Origin: Candidatus Hydrogenedentes bacterium UBA2224
GTDB taxonomy: Bacteria; Hydrogenedentota; Hydrogenedentia; Hydrogenedentales; SLHB01
Assembly (NCBI GenBank): GCA_002348185.1
Contig: DDYW01000148.1
Location: 1-40,404 of the forward strand
Length of the DNA stretch: 40,404 bases
Direction of reading: 5' to 3'
The notes beneath the pieces were generated by a model, which ran no database searches, was not told the DNA's origin, and saw only the letters and a list, made by a program, of their open reading frames with translations. The position numbers were made by a program, and so were the translations under genes. Numbering within the stretch: position 1 is the stretch's first letter; every line of letters begins with the position of its first letter. This document shows, piece after piece, positions 23,839 to 32,312 of this stretch.

Positions 23839-24704
23839 CAGGGGTGTTTGCTGCCGCAATCGCGTGTCTGGTCGCTCAGCAGATCACGTTCGCGGAGGAA
23901 GTGTCAGCCGCCCGCCCCGCGTTTTTCGCGTTGTGCATGGACACGCACGACAGCCAGAAACGCAGTCTTGAACAGCAGGCCGCGCTGCTCGAGGAGTTGG
24001 GGTATGACGGCGCGGGGCATCTCTGGCTGGACAATCTCGAAGAGCGCATCAAGACGCTCGACGCCCACGGGCTCAGGTTATTTCAGGTGTATCTGCAGGT
24101 CAATATCGCGGCAGATGCCAATCCTCCCTACGATCCACGGCTGAAGGAATCGCTTCCGCTACTGAAGGGCCGCGAGACGATGCTGGCGTTGTTGATGAGC
24201 GGAGGCGCCCCATCGGATACAGCGCGGGACGAGCGGGCCGTGGCGCGCGTTCAAGAAATCGCCGACATGGCTCACGAGGCCGGGCTGCGGGTCGCCCTGT
24301 ATCCCCATTCCGGGAACTGGCTCGAGCGCGTGGAGGACGGGCTCCGCATCGTTCAGAAGGCGGAGCGCCCCAACGTGGGCGTGATGTTCAACCTGTGCCA
24401 TTGGCTGAAGGTGGACGATGAGAAGAATCTGAATCCGCTCCTGACCGCCGCTATGCCGCATCTTTTTGCCGTGAGCATTCACGGAGCGGATCGCGCCGAG
24501 GAGATCCATGCGGGCACTGGCAATTGGATTCAGCCCCTGGGCAGCGGCTCGTTTGATGTGGGCGCACTGCTGGATATGCTTCGCAAACTCGGTTATCAGG
24601 GCCCGGTCGGGCTGCAGTGCTACGGAATCCCCGGCGACGCGCGAGACCACCTGACGAAATCGATGGCCGCCTGGCGCCGACTCCTGGACGCGCGCACACC
24701 CTGA
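23826..24704 (+). CDS. Exported isomerase/epimerase-fold protein with altered metal ligands
   Basis: 292 residues. The ATG lies inside the end of the preceding gene (13-nt overlap, different frame). The N-terminus MEKLTGVFAAAIACLVAQQITFAEE is a signal peptide, so this isomerase-fold protein works outside the cytoplasm. It has the AP_endonuc_2 barrel layout, but the ligand positions read YPHSG, NLCHWLK, SIHGAD and LQCYG. The first and last acidic ligands of the gene at 21426 (VEPHG, LECYG) are thus replaced by non-acidic residues. I believe this pattern recurs in a planctomycete-rich subfamily, so it is probably not decay. Function is unknown; substrate binding or a metal-independent reaction are possibilities. 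Confidence 0.78.
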   Translation: MEKLTGVFAAAIACLVAQQITFAEEVSAARPAFFALCMDTHDSQKRSLEQQAALLEELGYDGAGHLWLDNLEERIKTLDAHGLRLFQVYLQVNIAADANPPYDPRLKESLPLLKGRETMLALLMSGGAPSDTARDERAVARVQEIADMAHEAGLRVALYPHSGNWLERVEDGLRIVQKAERPNVGVMFNLCHWLKVDDEKNLNPLLTAAMPHLFAVSIHGADRAEEIHAGTGNWIQPLGSGSFDVGALLDMLRKLGYQGPVGLQCYGIPGDARDHLTKSMAAWRRLLDARTP

Positions 24705-24718
24705 CTCACCCGGTCAGG
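24700..24718. terminator. Possible bidirectional terminator
   Basis: CCTGAC / GTCAGG stem with a 7-nt loop spanning the 18-bp gap between two converging stop codons. It lacks a T-run. Confidence 0.3.
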
Positions 24719-24722
24719 AGCG

Positions 24723-25637
24723 CTATTCGCCTTTCGCCGCTGCGGCTATCCACATGCGAATCGTGTGCAGTTCGCTTTCTGTCAGTTCGGCGACATCTTT
24801 CGGCATTTTCGGGAGATAAACGCCGCGGATGTGGAGGACCATGGGGCTGCTGTCCGGCGCGCCGGGAACCACCGCGGGGCCTGCGTAATCGCCGCCCTTG
24901 AGAATACCTGCGTGGGTACTGAGGTCCAGACCGGCCTCCGCGTTTTGGGCGCCATGACATTTAACGCAGTGCTGCTCGAGAAGCGGGACGATGTCCTTCG
25001 TGAAGGTGATCGACGCCGCGTCCGCCGGGTCGATGGGCAGGACGTTCGGCGTGTACGTGGCGTCGGCGGGCGCGGCGACACTGGCCAAAGCGGGCGAGAT
25101 GACGGGCATGGAATCGGGTGCTTTTCCCCCCACGACAAGGGTCGCGCCCGAAGTGCCGTCAGCGCCCGCGACGGGAGTGCCGATGCCCCAGCCGTACACC
25201 AGGCGTCCGCCGCTGGAACCCGTATAGAGCAGAACGACAGCCAGGGCGAGCGCGCTGAGCGTTGCGAAGCCGGCGCTTGCTCTGCCGCCGGAACGCGCGC
25301 GGAAGTGGCTGGCCGTCAAAAGCACGCACGTGACCAGGGCCAGTGCCGCGACGGACCACCCGAGCAGCCGGTGGTATGCCACGACGGTTTCGATGTCTTT
25401 GTCTGCAAACGCTACGAGTTCCGAAGCCGCGCGCTCGCCTGTGTACGCGCCCGTCGCCGCGGCCAGGCAGATAAGAAGGAAGAAGGCCGAGCCAAACAAA
25501 CGCACGCCCGGCCACCGGTTGGGTGCGAGAAGGGCAAGGATTGCCAGCGGCAGTCCCAGCAGTCCGAGGCTGAGCGGCATATGCACGGACGCCGCGTGCA
25601 CGGCGTGGGCCGAATCGAAAACTCTGGTAAGGTCCAT
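24723..25637 (-). CDS. Membrane-anchored c-type cytochrome (planctomycete-type cytochrome domain)
   Basis: 304 residues from the ATG at 25637; a TTG two codons upstream is the alternative, and no good SD is seen for either. Four hydrophobic segments cover residues ~15-155 (LSLGLLGLPLAILALLAP, FFLLICLAAATGAYTG, SVAALALVTCVLLTAS, SALALAVVLLYTG), resembling a DUF2231-type membrane domain. The C-terminal domain starts at ITFTKDIVPLLEQHCVKCHG: Cys224, Cys227 and His228 bind heme. LSTHAGILKGGD and the YLPKMPKD Met (likely axial ligand) match the PSCyt1-type pattern. It would carry electrons in the periplasm. Its position next to the isomerase-fold gene makes it a candidate acceptor for a sugar dehydrogenase. 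It converges on the gene at 23826. Confidence 0.85.
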   Translation of the reverse strand: MDLTRVFDSAHAVHAASVHMPLSLGLLGLPLAILALLAPNRWPGVRLFGSAFFLLICLAAATGAYTGERAASELVAFADKDIETVVAYHRLLGWSVAALALVTCVLLTASHFRARSGGRASAGFATLSALALAVVLLYTGSSGGRLVYGWGIGTPVAGADGTSGATLVVGGKAPDSMPVISPALASVAAPADATYTPNVLPIDPADAASITFTKDIVPLLEQHCVKCHGAQNAEAGLDLSTHAGILKGGDYAGPAVVPGAPDSSPMVLHIRGVYLPKMPKDVAELTESELHTIRMWIAAAAKGE

Positions 25638-25783
25638 GAGCAATTACTGATTGCGGAGGTGCAATCCGCAACCCCCTTCTGTGGTCGAAAGCCCGTGTCA
25701 ACAGGGGATTGGAGCAGAATCCGCGGTCGGACTTCAACAAATGAGCAGGATCTTGCTCTCAAGTTCATAGCACCTGCGCGCAT

Positions 25784-27295
25784 TCATTGCCATTGCTGGA
25801 AGTGCTGGATAAAGCGGTCCGTGGCGGTGCGGGGGCGCGGATCCACGTGGTCCGGCAACAGATCGTAGATACGGTAGACGCGGTCCCAATACTGCGTCCG
25901 CAGCGCATCGTAGTCCGGCGCGGGCGCGGTGAGGTCGGCAAAGAGACGCGCGAAGAACTCAAGTTCCGCACGGTAGATTTCCGGGGCAGGATGGAGGGAC
26001 ACGCTGGTGTTCACCGAATCCCTGGCCGCATGCAGGGCGTCAGTCAGTTCGCGCATTTTCGCGTGGTAGTCCGCACGCGGCATTTGCACCACATCGTAGC
26101 TGCCCCAATCGGGAAGCGCTTCGAACAGCGGATACAGCGAAGCGACGGGGCGTCCCGCATCACCAAAGAGTTTGACAAAGAACTCTTCCGCAATGGCTTG
26201 CGGCGCGGCGTCCGGTTGGGTGAAGGAGCGCGCGGCTTCGTACAGCGACAGTTGATTGAGAAGCGGCGTCATCGTGAAACAGATGCCGCCGCGATAGGGT
26301 GCAGCGTCCCGCTCGTCGCGCCTCCGCTGGAACAACCGCGAGAAGCGATAGTGCGGGTAGACCGCATTCTCGCCTTCGGTTAGACTGAAATCCCAGGTCT
26401 GAATCGGATTGGTCCTCGCGATTTCGACAACCCAAGGCCGCGCATCCTGCTCGCCCTGCGGATTGCCGTCGCCATTGAAACCCAGGTTGATGGCCACGGA
26501 GGTGTCCTGTGGGAAATCCTTCAAGCGGCGCAGAAGATGGTTCATGGAGGTGTCGGCGCGCTCCTTTGAAAAGGTCCAGGCGCTCCCCTGATCCTGAGGA
26601 ATGAACTCGCCCTGGCTGTTTTCGGGCATGTGCACGATCCCCCAGCCGAAGAATGGCGGACCCCATGTGTGGAATTCGACCTCGGCGTTGGGCAGGTTCT
26701 TCTTGAGCAGCGCGGCCACTTCGATGGACTTGTCGATGTAGGTCTCCGCGGTGCAGCCATTGCGCGAGCAGGCGCCGGGATCGCCGGGGAAGATCCCCAC
26801 GATGTCGAGGCTCGGGAAACGGCGGGTCCACGCGTCCCACAGGCCCATCATCTCGCGCCATTCATCGGGGAGGTTCGGACACAAGGTGCGCCACGTGTCG
26901 CCTACCGTGGCGATACCGAGGATCATCTCGGACTTGATGCCGCGTCCACGGGCGTGATCCAGGACCACGTTCATTTGACGCGTATACTCGCGGCCAAGGT
27001 CCGAGTCCAACGCCTCGCGGCAGAACATGCGCGGCTCCAGCCAGAACTCGAACACATTGAAGCCGAACCCCGCGATCATGTCCACCAGCGCCTTCCAATC
27101 CTCATCCGTCCACCGGTGGGGGAGATCCGGGTAGTACATGTTCGGGTTGTAGGCGCAGAGGAGATGCGATGCGAAGTTGTTGTAATAGATGATCCGCTTG
27201 GCAGGAGGCGGTTCTTGCGCCCCGCTGCGCACGAGACACGAACCCGCCATCGTGACTGCCACACTGCCCAGAAACTCGCGTCGCCGCAGTTGCAT
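25784..27295 (-). CDS. Tat-exported large TIM-barrel-like protein, unknown function
   Basis: 503 residues. GGAGGGG lies 7 nt before the ATG at 27295. The leader is MQLRRREFLGSVAVTMAGSC with three Arg. The body begins IIYYNNFASHLLCAYNPNMYYPD. It then reads like a glycosidase barrel: FGFNVFEFWLEPRMFC, GIKSEMILGIATVG, LDIVGIFPGDPGACSRNGC, AEVEFHTWGPPFFGW, TSVAINLGFNGDGNP and IQTWDFSLTEGEN. A helical C-terminal third follows. GDPGAC and TWDFSLTEGEN hold acidic residues at strand ends, suggesting an active site. The layout recalls GH20/GH67/GH84-type proteins with a helical tail, but I cannot assign a family. The cytochrome gene follows 146 bp downstream on the same strand. Confidence 0.72.
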   Translation of the reverse strand: MQLRRREFLGSVAVTMAGSCLVRSGAQEPPPAKRIIYYNNFASHLLCAYNPNMYYPDLPHRWTDEDWKALVDMIAGFGFNVFEFWLEPRMFCREALDSDLGREYTRQMNVVLDHARGRGIKSEMILGIATVGDTWRTLCPNLPDEWREMMGLWDAWTRRFPSLDIVGIFPGDPGACSRNGCTAETYIDKSIEVAALLKKNLPNAEVEFHTWGPPFFGWGIVHMPENSQGEFIPQDQGSAWTFSKERADTSMNHLLRRLKDFPQDTSVAINLGFNGDGNPQGEQDARPWVVEIARTNPIQTWDFSLTEGENAVYPHYRFSRLFQRRRDERDAAPYRGGICFTMTPLLNQLSLYEAARSFTQPDAAPQAIAEEFFVKLFGDAGRPVASLYPLFEALPDWGSYDVVQMPRADYHAKMRELTDALHAARDSVNTSVSLHPAPEIYRAELEFFARLFADLTAPAPDYDALRTQYWDRVYRIYDLLPDHVDPRPRTATDRFIQHFQQWQ

Positions 27296-27643
27296 GACGT
27301 TCCCCTCCGGAGTCACGAACCTGAGATTCCAATACTCAACAACGGTTGCACAATTCACACCACGATAGCACAGCCTTGGGATATGCGAATCATTGGGGAC
27401 AGTTCGATACGGGCGCGCCGCAGGAACGACGCCGGTGCAGGCGCTCCGTACATCGTCGCGCAAGGCTGGTCCCTCAAGGTTCCTCAGGATCAGGCTCGGA
27501 AACGCAGCCTGGACGCCACCGGCTCATACGCGTCAAACGGTGAGTCCGCGAAGGGGGATCCGAGGCCGTGATGCGCGACGCGGGTCGACTCGTCAAAGAC
27601 AAGCCATCTCCCCCATCCCGTGCATGCATGCTCGTCTCTGCGC
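27296..27643. other. Intergenic region without supportable gene
   Basis: 348 bp between two minus-strand genes. It must hold the promoter of the gene at 25784, but I see no convincing hexamer pair. A plus-strand frame of about 60 codons from 27384 has no recognisable domain. Confidence 0.4.
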
Positions 27644-30600
27644 TCAACTACCCTGCGAGACCTGGAACGTGCGCCACTGCGGAAATGCCTCTTTGAAGGG
27701 GGAAACTTCCGGGGCCTCGGCTTCGGATATGGGCGCCACGTTCATGAAGCGGTCGCGAATCTGGTGGGTGCTCAGTTGGAAATCGGGGCGTACCTCGCGT
27801 GCGGCATCGAGCATCATCCTCACACACGTCAGTCCACCTTCCCAGGAAGCACGGTCGGGGCTGAGCGGCTGATTCGGGTTGAAGTCCATGGCCGTGGGGA
27901 AAAGGTCGCGCAAATGGACGCCGTCGGCGCCCAAAGCGGCAAGGGCGCGGGTCTGTTCGGCGAGTAGCTGCTGGATTGCGGGAAACGCCGGACTTAGCAG
28001 GTGGAACCGCCGTTCCCCCCACGTAGCCGGAACGCCCCAGCGGTCCACTGAAGCATAGCGGTGGAGTTCGTCGCGATACCAGTCCGTCCTGGGATCGACG
28101 GCTTGCAGATTGACGAGAAAAACGACTCGGACGCCCAGCGCGTGACACTGCTCAATGGCCTGCCAGAGTCCGTCACGCGTTCCCAAAGACGGGTCCAGTT
28201 CAAATCGCGGCAGACCGTCGTGCTGGCCGTCTGCTTTCCAATCGGTGAGGAGCAGTGTGTGTACGCCGGCTGCGAGCGCGGCCCTGGCTTGTTCCGGTAG
28301 TTGGGCATAGGGGATGCGTCCGCAAGGGAACATGTACGGACCGTCGGGACAGGGCGCGGCGGCGCGGCGTTCGGCGCCGGCGGGATCCTGTGTCGACGCC
28401 CAGTGTCCATAGGCCGCGGCAGCCGCGTGCCAGTCTCCCTCGTGAAACCGCAACACAACCGGCGCGGCTTCAAACGCTTGACCGGGCTTTTCATAGGGGA
28501 TCTGGACAAGACACAGCCGGACGCCTGAGGGCGCTCCCTTGAGTTCCTCAGGCCGCGGCCAGTTTCCGTCGGCACGTTGGGATGCTGCACCGGGAAGCAA
28601 CTGAAGATGGAGGATCTTGTTTCGGGCGACCGGATCGTGCACGCCGAAGTAGACGCCCCGGTTCAGCCGGGGGCTATAGAGGTCGAGCCACGGCATGGAG
28701 AGGACGTCCGGGTAACGATGGTACTGTTCGGGGTAGAGTGTCCCAAAGGGCGACATGTTCTGAAACGTGTGGAACGGCCGCGCGGATTGGAGACCTGCGC
28801 CGACGGGCAGCGCCATGACGGTATCCTTGAGATCAGAGGTCATGCGCCCCAAGCCCTGCATCCCACCCAGGATGGGATAGTAGACCTCGCCGATTTCGAG
28901 CGCCGTGCGGTTATCAATGCGGAGGCTAAAGACAATATCCTCGCCCTTCAAAGCGATCCGCATGCGTACGGAAACGTCATACGCCGCGCTGAACACGCTC
29001 TTGAACGGTCCAGCCCATTCCAGTACGAGACCGTCTGGCTCCTGCCGGCACGACGTGAGCCGCTGGTCGCGTCCATGGATGAAGTTGGCCTCGGTCGACA
29101 TCCAGGCTTCCGCCTTGCGGATGGGCAGGGTGAAGTCGAAATTGTCGGCCAACCGCGGCTCGCGGATGAGTTCGAGCCCGGTCTTCTTGTCAAGGATGCG
29201 GCGAATCGCGCCATTCTGGCGGTCGACCTCAACACGGCAAAGGGCATTTTCGAGCGCATAGACCTTTGCCGGGTGTGCGGACGCCACACCGGACAATTCC
29301 CGCTCGGGCGCCGCGTCGACCAGCAGAACGTTGTCGATGCACAGCATGCTGAAGGTGCCTTCAGGGGCGTCATCAACCGCTTCAATGTACACCTGGTCGT
29401 CCACATATCCAGCGCCGGACAAGACAACGGGCGAGAACGTCACGCTATTGGGAGCGTAACGGCGGTCAAGTTCCGTGCCGTCCGCGAGATTCAGGGTGAT
29501 GTAATTCCACCGGTCTGAAGTGAGGCCGCGAACGTCCGCCCACCCGGCGAGCCAGACTTCAACTCCGGGCCGCGCAAGCCGAAACACGGGCGAGCGCAAG
29601 CTCCCGGTGGCCGGCTCGCCGCCCTGTCCGCTCCATGCGAACCACTGGCCGCCCCAGCCGCTATACCAGCCTCCCGCGGCGTTGTTGTCGACGCGCCAGT
29701 TGGGGGCGGCGATCCAGCCCCGCAGATCGCCACACTCGAAATCAGCGTTGTCAAACGGCGGGGCGGCTTTGGGTTGCTTTTCGCGTGTCCTGAATCTTCG
29801 CGATCGATGTCCAGCGACAATCGGGCGTCCAGTCCGCCCTTCCTCGGCCACAAAGGCGATGCCTTCGGCGGGAATGCGAACACGGACAGGCAGGAGGTCG
29901 CGGGCCTTGTTCTCAAACGGAACCTGGATCTCGACAGGGCCGTTCTCGTTGCCATCGAAACCGAGAAAAGTCACGTTCACGGGCTTGCGTGTGTCGTTGG
30001 TAAGGACGCAGGCCCGACGGCCGTCTTTCAGGCTTTGCCACCCGGAATACAGGACGCCGCCCGTCAGCGCATGATCACCGAATCGCACATGGTCATTGGG
30101 CAGCGACCCGCCCAGGTACACGATATCCGTAAGGCTGTCTCGAATCCGTTTCACCTCGCGGATGTAGCGCGCCATCATGCGCCACGGCTTGTCGTCCATC
30201 GAGCGGTTGAAATTGAACGGCGAGACCATCACGGCATAGCCGAGGCGGACATCGCGGTTTATGCCCAGGAAGTCATAGGGCATGTAGTGGCCGACGGTTT
30301 CGGCGACTTCCGGGAAGACGGCCTTGGCGGACGTCATGTTGCCGGCCCACCAGGTCGCGTTGCCATAGGGTAGAATCCGGTCCCAGTTGCACTCAAAAGA
30401 CATGCGGAATTCCGGGTTGACCGCGCCACATTCGCGGGTGATCCGTTCCATGAGCTGCACGGCCCCCTCCCACGGCGCCGTATCGGGCTTAAGGGACAAT
30501 CCCGGGTTGAAATCCAGCGCCGCGGGGAACATCTTATCCACGTGAAGGCCGTCGGCTCCGGCCTTGGCCAGCTGGACGAAGTACTCCGTCAGGATGTCGC

Positions 30601-31915
30601 CCATGCGCGGAAATGCAACATCCGCGAACGCCATCAGGGGTACGGTGTCGCCCATGCGCGACGCCAGCGTGCCCATGCCCCAGCCCGCAATCCAACTCGT
30701 CTCGCCAAAGGCGTTCAGGGACACGTAATCCTGCAGCTCCTCGCGATACCATTCGAGATCCATCATGACGGGCTGGAAATTCACGAAGAAATATACTTTA
30801 ACGCCCAGCTCGTGGCAGGCGCGGATCGCCTCGGCGATGTCGTCCCAACTGCCAAGACGCGGGTCGGGTTCATAATACGGATAGCCATTGTCGTGGCCGC
30901 CGCGCTGCCAACCGGCCAGCTGCAGCGAACGGACGCCGTACTTGAGACCGTCCCGCGCGAGTTGCGGCACCTCCTGGAACGTATAGTTGATGTTACCCTC
31001 CGGCAGCATCATCATGATCATCTGAAAGAAGCTCTCGCGGCGGATCCAGTCTTGCGACGGGTCCATCAGGCCGAAGGTGCGGATGAACCATTCGCGGTAG
31101 ATCCGGGCTCCCGCGCGCCAGTCGCCCGAGTGCGGCCGATAGACCACGGGCGTGCCCTGGAAGGTTTCGCCGGGCTTGATGAAGGGATACTGCACGACGC
31201 AGGCCGTGATCGTTGACTCGCTGCCTTTCTTCGTCTCGTGAAACTGAAATCGCTTGAACCGGGCAACCGGATCATGGAGTCCGATATAGAGCCCCTGGTT
31301 AGAGGCGGCGTTGTTGATGTCCAGGAAACCCATGTTCAGTTGGCTCGGATAGGCCAACGCGTAGTCGCCAAACGGCAGAGCCAGCATCTTGTGCGCGGGC
31401 GGCGGGTAGAATGCGGTATGCGCCCGCTGCTCAGGTGGGACGAAGTCCTCGAGCCCGGCGAGCATGGCATACCAGACCTCCACGATCGTGACCGCCGACC
31501 GGTTCTGGATGTCGCAGTGGAACGTCACGGCAGTCTCGTCGGAGCTTACCGTCACCCGGACCGCGATGTCATGCGGCGCGCCTTGGGCGTCTGCCAGTGG
31601 CCCATCCCAATCCAGTTGCAGTGAGTGGGCCATCCGGCCCGTTCGGGTCAAGGCTTGCCCGACACCGGATACCGTCGTTCGTCTTCCGTGGAGGTCCTCG
31701 ACCACCAAGCGGAAGTTTTCCGCGAGGTCCGCTGGCGGGTTCAGGTCAAGCGCGCCGGCGCGGCCCGCCACACGGGTGACGCATCCATGCACGGAATCAA
31801 GTTCGATCGTGTAGGTCGGACCATCCAACAGCAGCGTGGACGAGGCCTGCGCCGTAACGCTGACCAGACCCGCCAAGAGATAGCACCATCGGCCAATCGA
31901 TGTCTTGCGTTGCAC
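27644..31915 (-). CDS. Giant secreted glycosidase-like protein made of two homologous halves (DUF6259-like)
   Basis: 1423 residues starting with GTG (GGGAGG 7 nt upstream; an ATG 5 nt earlier is out of frame). The signal peptide is MQRKTSIGRWCYLLAGLVSV. Residues ~28-700 form copy 1: beta-sandwich, then a barrel with LHDPVARFKRF, LGVKVYFFVNFQP, GADGLHVDKMFPAALDFNP and MSFECNWDRI, then a C-terminal sandwich. Residues ~719-870 form a jelly-roll binding module (NADFECGDLRGW...LCIDNVLL). Residues ~880-1423 are copy 2, with the same landmarks: VHDPVARNKIL, LGVRVVFLVNLQA, GADGVHLRDLFPTAMDFNP, LSTHQIRDRF. Copy 2 has Arg1336 for Asp460 and His1384 for Glu508, and stops before the last barrel strands. 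Copy 1 is probably the active glycosidase and copy 2 a derived binding or structural module. The DUF6259 link is from memory; the substrate is unknown. Confidence 0.85.
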   Translation of the reverse strand: MQRKTSIGRWCYLLAGLVSVTAQASSTLLLDGPTYTIELDSVHGCVTRVAGRAGALDLNPPADLAENFRLVVEDLHGRRTTVSGVGQALTRTGRMAHSLQLDWDGPLADAQGAPHDIAVRVTVSSDETAVTFHCDIQNRSAVTIVEVWYAMLAGLEDFVPPEQRAHTAFYPPPAHKMLALPFGDYALAYPSQLNMGFLDINNAASNQGLYIGLHDPVARFKRFQFHETKKGSESTITACVVQYPFIKPGETFQGTPVVYRPHSGDWRAGARIYREWFIRTFGLMDPSQDWIRRESFFQMIMMMLPEGNINYTFQEVPQLARDGLKYGVRSLQLAGWQRGGHDNGYPYYEPDPRLGSWDDIAEAIRACHELGVKVYFFVNFQPVMMDLEWYREELQDYVSLNAFGETSWIAGWGMGTLASRMGDTVPLMAFADVAFPRMGDILTEYFVQLAKAGADGLHVDKMFPAALDFNPGLSLKPDTAPWEGAVQLMERITRECGAVNPEFRMSFECNWDRILPYGNATWWAGNMTSAKAVFPEVAETVGHYMPYDFLGINRDVRLGYAVMVSPFNFNRSMDDKPWRMMARYIREVKRIRDSLTDIVYLGGSLPNDHVRFGDHALTGGVLYSGWQSLKDGRRACVLTNDTRKPVNVTFLGFDGNENGPVEIQVPFENKARDLLPVRVRIPAEGIAFVAEEGRTGRPIVAGHRSRRFRTREKQPKAAPPFDNADFECGDLRGWIAAPNWRVDNNAAGGWYSGWGGQWFAWSGQGGEPATGSLRSPVFRLARPGVEVWLAGWADVRGLTSDRWNYITLNLADGTELDRRYAPNSVTFSPVVLSGAGYVDDQVYIEAVDDAPEGTFSMLCIDNVLLVDAAPERELSGVASAHPAKVYALENALCRVEVDRQNGAIRRILDKKTGLELIREPRLADNFDFTLPIRKAEAWMSTEANFIHGRDQRLTSCRQEPDGLVLEWAGPFKSVFSAAYDVSVRMRIALKGEDIVFSLRIDNRTALEIGEVYYPILGGMQGLGRMTSDLKDTVMALPVGAGLQSARPFHTFQNMSPFGTLYPEQYHRYPDVLSMPWLDLYSPRLNRGVYFGVHDPVARNKILHLQLLPGAASQRADGNWPRPEELKGAPSGVRLCLVQIPYEKPGQAFEAAPVVLRFHEGDWHAAAAAYGHWASTQDPAGAERRAAAPCPDGPYMFPCGRIPYAQLPEQARAALAAGVHTLLLTDWKADGQHDGLPRFELDPSLGTRDGLWQAIEQCHALGVRVVFLVNLQAVDPRTDWYRDELHRYASVDRWGVPATWGERRFHLLSPAFPAIQQLLAEQTRALAALGADGVHLRDLFPTAMDFNPNQPLSPDRASWEGGLTCVRMMLDAAREVRPDFQLSTHQIRDRFMNVAPISEAEAPEVSPFKEAFPQWRTFQVSQGS

Positions 31916-31954
31916 GGCATTTCCTCCCGTGCCGGCCCTGGTTTGTTCCGGCTC

Positions 31955-32024
31955 TCAAGGGTGCGGATTCGAACCGCCGACCTCTATCTTACCAAGTTCG
32001 CAAATAAGGGTTCATTTCCCTTGT
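31955..32024 (-). other. tRNA-like remnant
   Basis: On the minus strand ACAAGGG (32024-32018) can pair with CCCTTGA (31961-31955) at six of seven positions. The 17-nt segment 31978-31962 is a T-arm (GGCGG-TTCGAAT-CCGCA, four of five pairs) directly before the 3' arm, as in a tRNA. The overall size (70 nt) fits, but there is no proper anticodon arm and no CCA. It may be a decayed tRNA or the 3' part left by an integration event. Confidence 0.3.
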
Positions 32025-32036
32025 GCAATTTGCGAA
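31997..32036. repeat. Strong interrupted hairpin
   Basis: TTCGCAAAT (31997-32005) pairs perfectly with ATTTGCGAA (32028-32036), and AAGGG (32006-32010) with CCCTT (32018-32022). This gives 14 pairs with a 5-nt one-sided bulge (GTGCA) and a 7-nt loop. It lies upstream of the minus-strand gene at 31915 and overlaps the tRNA-like element, so the two folds compete. Confidence 0.5.
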
Positions 32037-32312
32037 GTGGTTCTCTGGCATATGCAACGAGTGCATTCGCCGCTGAGATGCGTATCTCCTGGACCTCGTC
32101 TTCCAGCATCCTGATTTGTCCGCGGCGGCGATGGACCGGGAGTCGGACGGGTGGGATGTGGCTGACGGGCTCGGTCCGGATGAGTTCATTTATGAGGATG
32201 TGGTGAATCGGCTGGGTTCGGTCGAGCATCTGATCCTGACGGGAGTGGCCACCGGGGCGAACCGTCCGGTTGATCGCCGGGTTGGGCGCCTGATAGCCAG
32301 GGCTAGATGGTC

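Noticed and set aside
24765..25868. 367-codon plus-strand frame opposite the cytochrome gene
   Set aside because: The minus strand has membrane segments and CVKCH; the plus frame has no domain.
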